Assembly: GCA_022925895.1 (NCBI GenBank)
Contig: JAKSYS010000047.1
Span: 1-64,000, forward strand
Length of the DNA: 64,000 nt
Origin: Fragilaria crotonensis
Lineage: Eukaryota; Bacillariophyta; Fragilariophyceae; Fragilariales; Fragilariaceae
Direction of reading: 5' to 3'
This document shows, in pieces, positions 10,405-23,297 of the stretch (position 1 is its first letter; the number at the start of each line of letters is the position of its first letter). The translations under genes were made by a program, and so were the position numbers. The notes beneath the pieces are model-generated. The model searched no databases. It saw only the letters and a list, made by a program, of their open reading frames with translations, and was not told the origin of the DNA.

Positions 10405-11658
10405 TTATTGCTTGGCATTGTTCTGCGATTGGACAAACTGATGCTGACGGAGATGCAGCTTCAAGGCAAAGGAATACGATATGTCCTCATACTTGACGTA
10501 TTCACGGAACTCTTCCATGAATGCTGTATCGTTTTTAAGTTCCTCCAATATAGCAGCGGACGACATTTTGGACTTGTTTGCCCTATACTTCGATGATGGG
10601 GAACCCATACCATGGATCTCAAACAATCGTCTGATTTCGTCTTTCGTGTCCATCACGTACCGCAGTAGTTCCAACGAATCTGACATGCGTTCGACGATGC
10701 CAATGATAACGGGATACTTTATTAGGTTTTGCAGCGCTTGAGCGGTGCGATCCTGGGTCGTTGCCTGTCTCTCGGAGAGTTGCTTTCGTTGTTGTGGAGT
10801 AATCAGGTACGTTGTGTAAATGTTATGATACTTCCCTTGTTGTCGTTCTGTCAAAACTCTTTTCTTGATAATTCGAATAATCTCTTGAAGGTTCAAATTC
10901 TTGCTGCGCAAGCTGAACTGTACCTCGCTGACATATTTGGTCATGGCATCTCGGAAAAACGTGAAATACTGCGCGTCAACTTGCTCTCCGGCAGCATCCC
11001 GCCACCCATGTGCACTTCCCAATGGTTGATGGCCGTACAGCATGTCAATATGATTGTGTTCCAGAAATGTCGTATTGAAAGTCCCATCTCCTACTGGTAG
11101 CGGCTTGTGCTGTCGATCAAACGCAGATTTTAGTGTGCAGTTCTTTCGGTTGTTGATATCATCACGACCACTACCACCGCCATTGTACCAAGTTGTTCGA
11201 TTTTCAAGTGAATCAAACGTCAAACCAGAACAACTGACCACAATAGCACCCGAAACGTTGCAGGTCAGGCTATATCCGGTCAAGAATACTCGCATGGCAG
11301 ATCCTGCGGTTTTGTAAATGTGATTGAAGATGAGTTTTTTGGGTCGAACCTTGTCCGAGCAGGCCCACATTGGATCCAGAGTTCCGTATCCTGAATCCAG
11401 AGTTGGGAAATCAATCCCATCCGTCGTCACGTTAGGAGGAGTGATGAGTTGCGGCCGATTGGCAGAATCGTTGAATGAGGACTCCAATAGGGTGTCAAAG
11501 GTTCCAATGTCGTGATCTGCGCCACCCTTGAGCGATAACCCATTTCGTGGATATGACCATGGTGACAATCGATAAAGGGCAAGTGAAAAGAGGATTACCA
11601 CAACCAACGATAATCGAGTCAGTAATGTTACATTTCCATTTGCCATTGAAACCGTCAT
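10405..11658 (-). CDS. Golgi-type sulfotransferase-like protein, copy 2
   Basis: 417 residues in one exon, roughly four-fifths identical by eye to the protein at 2930-4174. It keeps the N-terminal membrane anchor, the PAPS loop KKLIFNHIYKTAGSAMR and the FFRDAMTKYVSEVQF element. Its frame is open throughout, so unlike the neighbouring trpB fragment it may still be functional. Differences cluster in the stem region (residues about 35-95) and around 155-175. The gene is convergent with the trpB fragment, mirroring copy 1. Confidence 0.75.
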   Translation of the reverse strand: MTVSMANGNVTLLTRLSLVVVILFSLALYRLSPWSYPRNGLSLKGGADHDIGTFDTLLESSFNDSANRPQLITPPNVTTDGIDFPTLDSGYGTLDPMWACSDKVRPKKLIFNHIYKTAGSAMRVFLTGYSLTCNVSGAIVVSCSGLTFDSLENRTTWYNGGGSGRDDINNRKNCTLKSAFDRQHKPLPVGDGTFNTTFLEHNHIDMLYGHQPLGSAHGWRDAAGEQVDAQYFTFFRDAMTKYVSEVQFSLRSKNLNLQEIIRIIKKRVLTERQQGKYHNIYTTYLITPQQRKQLSERQATTQDRTAQALQNLIKYPVIIGIVERMSDSLELLRYVMDTKDEIRRLFEIHGMGSPSSKYRANKSKMSSAAILEELKNDTAFMEEFREYVKYEDISYSFALKLHLRQHQFVQSQNNAKQ

Positions 11659-11740
11659 TGTTGCGGAGTGCTATTGCGAATGCAGAGGCAGGATGCATTC
11701 AAAAGGTAGTGGTACGATCAGGTAGTTGGGGCGCTGGAGC

Positions 11741-13813
11741 ATCTATGCACATGAAGTTCGAAGAATAGTCAATTTGAATTTTGTCGCTGATGGCGGGATG
11801 TGCTTGTTACGCAAAGGTTCCCACATGAAGAAGTTAACGTTGATATAACACTAATTATCCTAACTAAGGATTCTGTCACGATATTGGAATTCCTGGTACT
11901 ACATAGAAGTACTGTGATAGTAGTCCGTTTTTATTCCACTCTCTATACCACCCAGTGAAGCCTGCGCTACAAGTGTTCATTTATAGTCGTACTGTACCTG
12001 GACTACCGTGCTACGGCTACGAAAACATCTACAGGATCTGTAGTACATTGAAATCTACTTTAGAGTAGGGCCCCATTCTGTGAAGGGCCGACAAGGGACC
12101 AAAACGTTCGTTTTGCTTACTTCGTTGCTAGGCTGCTGATTGCTCACCATGAACACAACACCATCCAACTAAGTAGCTCTCTATGACATTACCTATACTT
12201 TTTACATGCATGCTTGCTCCAAAACTGCTGCAGCCTGTGTGCATTGTAGCTTTTTGCAACAGTGATTTCTGAGCCTGCATGAGATGAAGCCGCATTTTAT
12301 TGACGGCATCCGAATGACAACCCCCACCAGTCTGCCCGCCTAATATCCCTATGGACTAGTCCTGACACCATGTCCAAAGACAACAAACATACCATGATTC
12401 CCGGACAAAGGTACATCAGATACCTAATCACCACGACATGGCTGCCTTTGCCATCAGCAGCCTCAACGAGCTACTGCACCAACCAGCCCACCAATGGCTG
12501 TCACCCATATGGGTCACATGACAGCTGCTGCTGATTAATATCCATTATTGACTGTCTGAAGTTTGATCCGTGGGTCGGTCCTTGCCACCCACCTGCTTCT
12601 CTACTAGTAGGAGCTGGATTGGTTTACTTGTTGGTGATGCCCATTGCACACACTTCTCCTGATGACGCACCATCTAAAACCATGACGACAACAACAATCC
12701 CCGCGGTTGATAAGGAGACAGTAAAGCCCACAGTTTTCCCGACAAATCCACCGGCATGTGCGTGTTGTCCATGGGCATGGTGTCGGGACTGCATACTACC
12801 CGGTTGGGCTGCTGGTTTGCTTGTTGACCGGTTGTTGCAGCCAGCACCAAATTCAATCCCCATGCTTCATGATGATGATGCAGGAGTCATACCTTGTGAA
12901 TTTCATCGTCCTTGTTAATCGGACTACTGAAAAAAAAGCGCGTGGGATGCTGACAACCATTCCGAGTGGAATAGTGGAATTTCCGTAGGACACTCTACGA
13001 AGGAAAAAATCCACTCACAGCGCCACTTGTGCAACAAAAATTACCTAATTTATACTCACCCCAAAATTACAGTACAATAAATTTGCACGGGGACCCCCGT
13101 AACCCCCCATACATAATACCACTTCGGTGGAATTTCCGTACTTTTGTATGCGTAGAACGTAGAACTACGGTAGACCAGACCCCCTGCGAAAGTACTGGAG
13201 TACGGGAGTACGAGTACCAGCTTTTTTCGTTCATTCCACCGCGGCATGCAATCTGGTAATGCAGTATTTGCAGGATTTTGAAAATAGATCTACTGGCGGT
13301 AGTGTGTCTCGGGTCCTCGGGTCCATCCCTCGTTGATTCCGGATTCCATGACTGCACGAACCGTTGTGCTCCATTTACCAGTATACTAGCATACTAGCTA
13401 GTAGTAGGCATCCGTAGACTATAGTCTTGTTTTTGAAGACGACATGTCTCCCTCGGAGTGGCCAATCGCCCGGCTCGCTAGAATCTGAAACTGCACGAAG
13501 ATGCTGACGAAATCTTGTGACATGCCAACAAAAAGTATGCGTTTAGCCTCCAACTTTTGTTGCGAAGCTCAATGGTACTCTCATGTCATTTGGAAGTACG
13601 AAAAATCAGAGAATAAGTTGAATGCTTTGTTGTAGTTTGTAATGTTCTATGATTGTTTGTCACTTCGTATGTGATGTGGTTGAGTGATATGTTCAAAATA
13701 TAACTGTGGCATTTGAGCAGATATGCGTTTCTGCTTCCGTTTCAAAGACAATCAAGTGAGTGAGTGCCGAGTCCATATCGGACAAGAATTAGCTTTTGTT
13801 GTGGGTGTTGCTG
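11741..13813. other. 2-kb spacer without a supported gene
   Basis: Several open frames of 60-100 codons occur on both strands (for example around 12620-12920), but none resembles a family and they overlap in several frames. The text from about 13130 to 13420 is rich in GTAC and TACTAG words. A degenerate relic cannot be excluded. Confidence 0.5.
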
Positions 13814-14850
13814 CTATTGTGCGCTGGCAACCAAGGGTGCCGATGCAATGCGTGACCTGGCTCCAATGGGCGACGCGGCGATGCGCCGTGCCATGGGAGA
13901 CGGACAAAATCGGAAACTTCCGCTCTTGCTGTCAGTCGAGTTCGCTCGATTGCGGCGGAAGGACCCAGGAGAGTCAACAGATCTTGTTAGACTGCCAATC
14001 GATCCATTGGATGCAAGGGACTTGGAGTCATCATCAGTCTTGCTCGCCAGTAGCGCTGACGTGCTGTCGTGAAGGCTGGACGAAAACATGGCGGAGATTC
14101 GTTCCCGGGTTTGAACAACTGAGGGTGATCGATAGTTCAAATTAGTTTTTTCCATGAGATCTCTAAGGAACTTTTCTCGAATGCCCGCAGGAAGAAAGGT
14201 GTAGGAATATCTTCCATGACATTAAGAATTGAAGCAAATGCAATTGTAGATGCCTTTGCTTGTACCAAGGAAGAATCGCAGGCAGCCAGCTCCGACAAGT
14301 ATCGCGACAGCTCGAATAGTTCCTTTCGTACTGATGGATTAGCTTCTTGTGGAAGGAAGATGAGCAGATGAAAGATAAATGAATATGCTGTAGGAGGATG
14401 TAACTTCCATTTGAGAGCCTTGAGGATGACCCACTCCATTTCTTCAATATGATTCGCCCCGAATTGTCCACGGGAAAGGTTCGCCAACGTACTGAGTCGA
14501 ATCTTCTTGGTATCATGCAACTTGATTGCCAAGTGCAGAGTGGTCAAGCTCGTTAATAGTGCCAAATTACCGTTGCATCTGTTCCCTCTCGTCGCAAGAA
14601 AGCGATCGAACAGATTCAACGAGATGGCAACAACTTCACGGCTCAACTCAAAGTGATCCACAACATTGTAACTCCAGTGGATAATCTTCTCGCGCCACGT
14701 AACATTCAATTGTGTTTCTTCACAATCAAGTAGGTAGGATTCGTAGAGGTAGGGACCATCTTCTTGTATGCGCATTGCATTGACGCGATCGACAATGCTG
14801 TCCAATGAAACAACTGAACCATGCGTACGTGTTCCAACTCCAGGATTCAT
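13814..14850 (-). CDS. cyclin, diatom type, with Ser-rich tail after a frame change
   Basis: The ATG at 14850 opens a 237-residue frame with a cyclin box: WREKIIHWSYNVVDHF, then VVAISLNLFDRFLATR and LTTLHLAIKLHDTKKIRL, followed by MEWVILKALKWKLHPPTAY, which begins the second cyclin fold. Cyclins activate cyclin-dependent kinases; diatoms have an expanded set. The frame stops at 14137, but an overlapping frame continues to 13814 with a Ser/Arg-rich tail (RSPSVVQTRERISAMFSSS...). The two frames join if the A6 run (plus-strand T6 at 14146-14151) had one more base. The tail is therefore probably the true C-terminus and the stop an assembly error. The cyclin assignment is firm; the tail is inference. 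Confidence 0.85.
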
Positions 14851-16794
14851 TTTTGTTATTTACACTTTCACAGACACGGAAACAAAGATGAAGGACAATG
14901 ACAATAACAATACATCAACTGGTAGAGACCTCAAAAGAGACAGACAGAGTGAACAACTGAAGTATATAAACAGTTCTGAGACTAGAAAAAAAAGATCTGA
15001 GATACTGGGTTTGCAAAATGGAAGACTGCTTCACTTGTGGAAGAAGGAAGTTTGAACTCGGGTTCACTATGCACACATATAGTACTATTGCTCGTAGAGT
15101 AAGTACGATAGTTTGACGAGGACTGCTAATTTTATTCGTACACCTCTCACTGTAGGATCTTGATTTGTGGTTGGCTGTAGGCCAATTCTTTCGTTGGCTT
15201 CGAAAAAAGTGAAGAAAGTTCCCCATACACTTAAGCACACGACACCGCCAAAAATCTCGCAATTAATGGATAATTACTGACACTCTCCATTCACCACGGA
15301 GGCTTCACGTGAAAAATGTACCAGTTCCTAACCGTCTTTTTCAGTCTTTACCAAGGTGTTGTCAGTGATACGCATGTCCCAGTATGTGGTCAGGGTGAAT
15401 TCCAATTTCCAAGGCAGCATCATCGTGGGGGGCCTGACGAAAAAACAAGGAATTGACCTCATTGGACATGCTAGGAACCCCCTTCCTAAGTGACGCCTGG
15501 CTATTAAACTGATTCGGACTTACGTGTCCACCGATCCAACGCACGAAGTCGTAAATACTCCATAACAAGACAACTCGTGCTTACTAATGCAAATGCATGG
15601 ACAAGGTCCTTCTACTCCGAGGGTGGAATTCCAACACGTGGTTCCGAAAATGAACGGTGACCCCGAATTCCTTTTGTTTCGGATCTCCCCCTATAGGTCA
15701 AGCCAGATTAGACGATGATCCCCAGGATCCAGGTATGCATATGCGCATGACAACACACATGGACATTGATTGTGTGTACATATACTTCTTCCTAGGAATC
15801 AACGAGAGTCTAGAGTTTCACGACCTACAATACATACCTTTCGTGATTGGCGAAATCGTGTGGATTGATACCAGTATCATGTACAATCCCAACAGAGGTC
15901 AAAAGAAAGATGCCAATTACCAATGGGTGTGCCAACACTCGAAATGAAGTGCGTGTCGAGTGTCATGATTTGACTCCTCAGACACATGAACACAAACAGG
16001 AGGAGGAAACCCTCTGTTTGCGATGGATGGTGCAGGGCGTGCATGTCAGTCTGTCACGCAACGTTGGATGTGATGTTTGACACACGCCCGGTTCGTCATC
16101 GTTCATACTCTATGACTATGATCCATGACGATACATCGTTAAATGTTAGATAGAACCTGGGGCTGTACATTGTAAATGCTGTACAGGTACTTTTGCAATC
16201 TGAATATGCTGGAGGTTTCCACAGCATCGACGCAACTCTCTTTGTTCATTTTGCTAGTGGGAACTCCGAGAAGGAACTTTGCACGGTTTGCTCATCTACT
16301 CTAGAGATTCGCCATTGGGATCTTCATAAATCCGACTAGAAGCTACATTTTGATACTACGCCTATGCCACACGGAGATTACTACCGGTACCGTAGAGTAG
16401 ACGATACTACCGGTACGGAAGAGTAGACGACACTATATGCATAGCCATTAGCCATTACTTGTAGCCACACACAGATCACGGATCTCCGTGAACAGTAGTC
16501 AGTATGCATAGTCAGTACGCAGTTGATTGTTTTGTCTCTGAGTAACGAGTACAGTGTACAGAACTTGGTACAAGAGTGTAGTACTAAAGTCGTTGTACCA
16601 GTACAATACCGGAAGTGCGACCAACTGCGGTCGCAGCCATTGCACCGAGGACAAAGAGCCGAAATCACACCACCCTGCTTGCCATCCCATCACCTGATCA
16701 GCATCAGACGGAGAGATCACTTGTACTCCTTCACACCAGCAGGCGCTTGATATTTGATATTGTTCCCTGTGCTACTACGGGAGTTGTCGTGGAC
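14851..16794. other. spacer with a 26-bp tandem duplication, no gene
   Basis: No supported gene. At 16382-16434 two near-identical copies of taccggtacc/ggtagagtagacga lie side by side. Words based on GTAC are dense at 16500-16620, just upstream of the next gene. A 96-codon frame at 15657-15947 has no recognisable domain. Confidence 0.5.
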
Positions 16795-18218
16795 ATGGCT
16801 GGAGCATCGGAATGTGATGTCGATAATCAATCATTAAAGCCGGAGACAAGAACACATTTGGACGCCAGAGCTATTCATACAACGGCTGCTGCTAGCGACA
16901 AACCAGATGATTTACCAGATGAACTACGCAATGTCGATTTCTCCAAACGAATTGCCTGGCGACAAGAGTATGTTTTAACCAAGGAAGGAACGCTTCCGCA
17001 CTTTACTCCAGAATCGCCAGCCTTGCGTCATCACGTGAATGCGGTGTGCAGTACAAGTCGAGCTCGTGCGTGTACAATCCATCTTCCACACGGTCCGGTC
17101 GAAACGCCAGTCTTCATGCCAGTAGGAACCAAGGGGTCCTTGAAAGGACTTACCTTTCATGAAGTTTACGAGGAACCAGCACTTCAGAATCAGATTATTC
17201 TGGCAAACACATATCATATGGAACTTCAACCAACGACTGCTCTATTGAAACAAATGGGAGGGCTGCACAAATTCATGAATTGGAAATCAAACCTCCTGAC
17301 CGATTCGGGTGGTTTTCAAATGGTTTCCTTGTTACAACTTGCCGAAATTACCGAGGAAGGTGTCACCTTTGAATCCCCCTTTCAACCGGGACAACGGAAC
17401 TTGTTGAAACCGGAAGATTCCATCCAACATCAGCTCAATATAGGTTCCGACATTATGATGGCCCTCGATGATGTGGTGAGCAGTGTCGCCGACGACGACG
17501 CTCGTTTCCGCCTTGCCACCCATCGGACACTCCGATGGCTCGATCGATGTTTGGCCGTCCATACGAATCGGACCACGCAGAATCTATTTGCCATTGTACA
17601 GGGTGGGCTGGATACGAGTTTGGGAGGACTACGCGAACAGTGTCTGGCAGGCTTTCAACATCGCGATGCCGACATTCCAGGCTATGCCATTGGCGGCTTG
17701 GCGGGAGGTGAATCCAAGGATCAATTCTGGCGTGTGGTACATCAGTGCTGCCAAGCTTTGCCAGCTGACAAACCCAGGTACTGTATGGGGGTGGGATATG
17801 CTGTGGATTTGGTCGTTTGTACGGCGCTGGGGGTGGACATGTACGATTGTGTGTATCCGACGCGGACGGCACGATTCGGCGTGGCACTTGTGGACAGTGG
17901 TAGTATCAAACTGAAATCGCACGAGTGTGGAAGGATGCGACTGTGATTGATACGAACTGTGCCTGTCAGGCCTGCCGACATGGAATTTCGAGATCGCGAC
18001 TGCACGACTGGCTCAAGTCGAACAATACAATGGCTGCTCAACTTCTGACACAGCATAATTTAGTTTATATGAGACGCCTGACCAAGGAGATGCGAGAAGC
18101 AATCATTGAGGATCGGTATCCGGAATTTTGTCGAAGCTTCCTCAAAAAGCAACATCCGGATGGAAACATCCCCGAGTGGGTCAGGGATGCATTGGGTGAA
18201 GTTAACATTCAAGTTTAA
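16795..18218 (+). CDS. QTRT1: queuine tRNA-ribosyltransferase catalytic subunit (TGT)
   Basis: Exchanges guanine-34 of GUN-anticodon tRNAs for queuine. The first ATG in frame is at 16795. Family signatures: [40 protein letters not shown] with the base-recognition Asp, [25 protein letters not shown], and [14 protein letters not shown] with the nucleophile Asp. The zinc site CACQAC...H lies downstream in another frame (17925-18218). The two frames meet at about 17914-17925; one extra A in the AAA at 17914-17916 would give [19 protein letters not shown], which fits the family, for about 474 residues. No GT-AG intron explains the shift. Either the assembly lost one base or the gene is freshly broken. 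Confidence 0.9.
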
Positions 18219-18332
18219 TTTCTATTTTATCAGATTTATTCTCTTAGAATGTCCCAAGGTTGTCACATGTCAGATTTGCGCCTCTTCTTGCTTGGCGGTG
18301 GAATTGCGACTTCAGTCCCACCCCACTCATCC

Positions 18333-21300
18333 TCAGGCGTGAGTTCCTTGAGAAAGCTTGATGCGAAGCTTCTTGCGTTGCTTGGGAGGCGGCGGTTGCT
18401 CCTCCAATCCATTCTTCTTCATAACCCGCTCCAATTCTCGGAACAGCGAATCCGAATCATTTGCGACCCACGATCCTTCTCCGTTGAACTTTTTGGCATT
18501 CGCAACCAAAACCTTCCAGTCGTCCCAATACTCGGACACACTGGCATACAAATGTCCACGACACTTGCGCAAGATATCGTTGATGGCAATGGGCTTCTCG
18601 ATAACAGTGTAATAGTCAGGGTACACATTCGGATCTGGCTTTTCCAGAAAGATTTCCGAAAGACGTCTCTTGGTGGCTGGGTCTTTCAATGCAATAACTG
18701 ACTTGCAAGTATTAATAAGTTTTCGAAACGTCCATTCCGTCATTGTTCCAGGTGGTCGAGTAGGTTCAGCGGCCGAGCCGCCGCCTCCTGCATCAGCAGC
18801 AGCCGACGACGCGTCCTGCTTTAACAAAATTTTCCCAACCTTGCGCTTTCGAGCATTTGCTTCATCGTTTTGAGCCTGATTCTCCATGAGCCGAAGAAAT
18901 TGCTTCTCGGTTAGTCCATCGTCGTACGCAACCGCAGTTCTCTTTCGACCAACGTCAGGGTCAAAGGCCACGAACTCGGACGCTTCCTTGGACCCTAATG
19001 GATACTTGATCCAGTCAGGGAGGTCATTGGGATCAGTATACAGAGCAGGACAAGGAGCTGCAGCCCGCCGATCATCAATCTCAGTGTACACTTGATAGTC
19101 TTGCTCGTTGTTACTGAGAAGCTCGTTGATATCATTCGAGTTGCTCGTCGAATCCTTGTCATCGTCGTCGTCGTCACCATCTTCAGATGTGCGATCCAGC
19201 TTCTCTTGGTTCTTGTTCGCGTTGGATTCAAAGTCGGTCAACAGAACCTCCATCATCTTCTTTCGCTCCAAACTATTGTCATTCTCGACAGAATCTTGGT
19301 TGAACTTTCCTGCCTCGACGACTAGCTCAGACATGTTGAGTTTCTCGTTTGCCCTGGCAAGGATCTTTTCCTCCACTAAATGAGTAGTACGCAAGATAAA
19401 CACAACATGTGGTTAGATCAACGCGAGATAAGCAACACTAACGCACAACAAATAGCAAACCGACGAAAGAACCTTACCTGGCGAATACGTAATCAACCGA
19501 AACACGCTCACATCGCTTCGCTGACCAATTCGATGAGCACGATCCTGAGCTTGCAAGTCCATCATGGGGTTCCAGTCGGAATCAAAAATAATGACAACGT
19601 CGGCAGTGGCAAGGTTCAGGCCGAGTCCTCCCGCACGAGTGGAAAGCAAAAAGATAAAGTGCGGGCTATCGGGTGCATTGAACTTGTACATGCGGCGCTC
19701 GCGTTCGTCCGCCGGCGTTGACCCATCGAGTCGGAGGGATGTGTAGCCGCGGTACTTGAAGTAGTCCTCAAGAATGGTCATGACTGCCGTCATCTGTGTG
19801 AACATTAGTATTCTGTGGCCGGCTGCTTTCAGTTTAGGAAGCATATCGTCGAGAAGTTGAAATTTGCCGCTGCATCGAATCAAATCGTCATTCAACATGT
19901 ATCCTTGCGACGAAAAGAGGTAAGGATGATTGCAGACTTTACGAAGTTGCATCACCACATTGTTCAGTCCTCGCGAGTTGTTGTTGTTCTGTTGGTCCAT
20001 GAACGAGTCCAGCTTATTGTCAACCGCAGCCTTGTGTGAGATTTGCTTGTACAGCTCCTTCTGCCAACTACTCAACTCGCATCGCAAGACCTTCTCCACC
20101 TTTTCAGGCAGTTGATCCAAAACCTCACTCTTGACACGACGAAGCATAAACGGTCGAAGCAATTCATGAAGTCGATGGATAATTAACATGCGTTCCTCAT
20201 TGCTGAGCATCTGATCTTGTTGTTCCTCAGTCTCCTTGTTTGAAAACGTAGCAAACGGACGGTTGAACCACTGATCAAAGGATTCCACCGAGTTGAAAAT
20301 GGCTGGCAACAGAAAATTCAACAACGCCCAGAGTTCTGGCAAGTTGTTTTGAAGAGGAGTTCCAGTCAAGAGAATTCGATTGCGCGTCGTGTACACGGTC
20401 CCCAGGGTCACGGCAAATTTCGATTGCGCATTCTTCATGCGATGTCCTTCATCGACAATGGCGTACTGCCAAATAATCTTCTTGAGACTGCCCTTGTCTT
20501 TGATAATGTACTCATATGTCGTCAGTAGGACGTTGAATTGACCATTGCGAACGTCATTTTTATAGAGGTCGCGTCGCTGCGTTGGGGTTCCCTTGTAGAC
20601 GATTACCCGACATGTTGGGCACCATTTTGCAAACTCATTGACCCAATTGGAAAGTGTGGATAGCGGAACAATAACAAGATAAGGCCCTAAATTCTCCTTG
20701 ATCTCCATCAGGTATGCAATCAGAGATATCGCTTGAATTGTCTTTCCAAGGCCTGTATACATATGCAGATGATACAATGTGAGTAACATGATAGAGCGCG
20801 GTTGTAATCACAGAATGACAAAGAAGTATCGCTTACCCATCTCATCAGCCAAAATCCCATTCAATTTGTTATTGTAGAGACTAACCATCCACTGAAGACC
20901 AGCAAGCTGATATTCCTTCAATTCTCCTCCTGCCAATATGTTCGGCTGTCGAACTTCTTCTTCCCGCAAATGAGCTGCTGCATAATACGACGACGCAGCA
21001 GCCGCTGAACTACTGCCGTTCTTGTTGTTGCTGTTGACGTCATGGTCATTCCTTTGTTGCAACAAGGATGATATTTGATCCAAACATTCGTCCGTCTTTT
21101 TCCACAAGTACTGCAAACGTTCGTTCTTGGTGTCTTCCAAGAGCGATTTGTAGGCCTCCATATCGTTGGCCTTGAGGGCCGCCAAACGAGCGCGTTCGGC
21201 GGATTCGTCCTTCTTCTTTTCGGAAGTGGACTGTTTTGACAAACGATCTCGGACTGTTTTGGCCAATTTAGAGGCTTCCGATTTGATGGATTTGTGATAT

Positions 21301-23297
21301 TTATAAAAATCCGAGGAATGTGCCAGGATGCTCTTGTTAAGGTCCTTGAGTTTCTTCAAGAGAGCTTCTTGTGTCGATTGACGGGCCTTCTTCATGGAGC
21401 GTTCCAATGCTTTCGATATTCGTTTGGGTTCCATCTTGACACGCTTCATCGTTTCTGGATTGAGCAATGCCAATTTGGTAGGTTCCGAGGATCTCCGTTG
21501 GCGTTCTTGGAGCTGTATCATCTTGAGGACCTCTAGGGATGAACGTGGTATGCGTTGGGGCAGCGTTGTTGGCTTTTGCAGAATCATCGTCGTGGCCGTC
21601 GTAAGCGTTGGCGCTCGCACAATGCATGGCATGGAATGTGGTAGGCCCATGTACCGACCCTTTTGTACGACAAAGATACCTGAATGAACTCGTTTCCAAT
21701 TGTTGCGCTCTTCGATTTTGAGTTGCTGCAGTGCATTCGTTGGTCGCGATGAAGACGAAGTAGTCGCCGACGTCGATGGCGCTGTTGAGGATGTGGAGGA
21801 AGTTGGCTGTTTGGATACTGGTTTCCCCTGAACATTAAGGACAGTGGGTGTTGAGCGTGAGGAAGAAACTGCAGTGGGATCAGCAGTAGATGCAGTCTTT
21901 AGCTTTGGTGGTGGTGGCACTGCAACCGATACGGCTTTAAGCGGTGGCGGTTGCAATGATTGGACTTTGAGTTGTTGAGGAGTCGTAGTGGTAGCAGTAG
22001 TCGCAGATGCCGTCGCAGGTACTGTTGCAGTAGTTGTCGTCGATGGATTGGTGGTCAGGCCTTTTCGTTTGAGAGCTTCTCGGTCTCTTGCCACACGTGC
22101 CGCATTCAAAATGGCATGTTTTGGCAATCCTGCCTTGACAGCTTCGTCCATGGCAGTCGGGTCAACATCACCTGTTGGGGATCGAATAGCAGACCAAATC
22201 GCTTTCGCAAGGGCTTGCCGTGCTTCCGGTGATAGTACAATCTTGGGACGAGGTTGTTGTGCTTGTGTTGATGGTTGCTGCGGAGGTTGGGGTGCTACTG
22301 ACGCCGCTACCTGTTGTGGCACTGGTGCCTGAAGCAGAGGATTTGGTACAGGAACAACCCATGGTGGAGGTAGCTGCTGAGCCGTGCTGCTGCTGCCTCC
22401 AATAGTAGCGGTTGCGCCATTGTTGTTGTTCTGATATGCCGGAGGATTGGTATTGGGATGAAATTGCGGCATGGGTGGCATGGCTGGCAGTGTGGGAATC
22501 CTGGGAGCCGCCATGCTGGTCAAATGCTTGTTGTGTTGCATAGCCACGGACGTTGTTGTTGTTGTTGTTGTTGGCCTAGGGATCGCTATTGGTAAGGGAA
22601 TCGGTGTGGGAATTGGCACTGGTATGGGAGTCTTTGCCGAAGAAGCAATTGGTTGCTGTTGTTGTTCGCGATCTTGTCGTGAATTAGAATGAACATCAAA
22701 ATTTCCTTGAACCACAGAGTCCGAGACTGCGGATGTTTGTGTTGCTTGTAGCTGTGCGGGCACTGCCGGTAGAGCACTTTGACTTGGTTGCGGTTGGTGA
22801 ACATTGGCATTGAGATTCCCGAGAACGGTTCCATCCGTACGATTGCTTCCATTCACGTAATTATTGTTGCTGTTGCAATCATGATGAGAACCATCACTAC
22901 CAACACCGCCTCTGCTGTTGATGGATTCCAGCACAAGAGGAGGTTGCGATGGTCCTCCTTGTCCTCCTGCATTTGGAGTTGTAGTCACACTCGGACTTGC
23001 AGTCGCCGTGGCTGCCACAGTTCCAACAGGAATAATAGGATGTACCGGAACTACTGTTGCCAGTGCTTGTCCTGCGGGTGGAAGTGGTGGTTGTAGATTG
23101 GGATTGTGCGTCAAGTTCACTGTACCAGTTGCAACATTAGTGTCAGCAATGGAAGCAACAACAGCATTCACAGCATTCACAGCATCCACAGCTGTAGCTG
23201 TAGAACCAGTAGCAGTAGAACTTGAACCAGTAGACGGCAGAAGGTGTGTAGGACTGTTGCCGTAGTCGTCGTTGTTGTTGATGTGATTGTTACTCAT
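18333..23297 (-). CDS. SWI2/SNF2 chromatin-remodelling ATPase with bromodomain (BRM/BRG1 type)
   Basis: Three exons (23297-20837, 20752-19478, 19375-18333) with introns of 84 and 102 bases join exactly in frame and give 1592 residues. The start [14 protein letters not shown] was chosen because the open frame further upstream has no conserved character. Residues about 1-560 are low-complexity Gln/Pro/Thr/Asn-rich. An HSA-like helical region (about 600-740, including [18 protein letters not shown]) would bind actin-related proteins. The ATPase core runs from ILADEMG|LGKT (intron inside the Walker A motif) through DEGHRMKN to [11 protein letters not shown]. An acidic SnAC-like stretch follows, and residues about 1480-1575 form a bromodomain ([17 protein letters not shown]). 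This is the domain order of the catalytic subunit of the SWI/SNF complex. Confidence 0.92.

Larger units (their letters stand above)
10041..11740. repeat. segmental duplication of 2570-4240 (trpB 3' end plus sulfotransferase)
   Basis: Same gene order, orientation and spacing as 2570-4240. Homology is strong from trpB through the sulfotransferase coding region and fades within about 80 bases upstream of the sulfotransferase start codon, where short matches such as gcatcta remain. Confidence 0.9.

Noticed and set aside
12619-12918. 99-codon frame with Cys-rich middle
   Set aside because: Overlapping frames on both strands are equally open and no domain or splice context supports it.
15657-16080. 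Two plus-strand frames in the spacer before TGT
   Set aside because: No recognisable domain and no splice signals that join them convincingly.
17900-17930. Programmed -1 ribosomal frameshifting in TGT and other genes
   Set aside because: No X-XXY-YYZ slippery site with a following structure is apparent, and so many unrelated genes sharing one shift sign at homopolymers fits base loss better.
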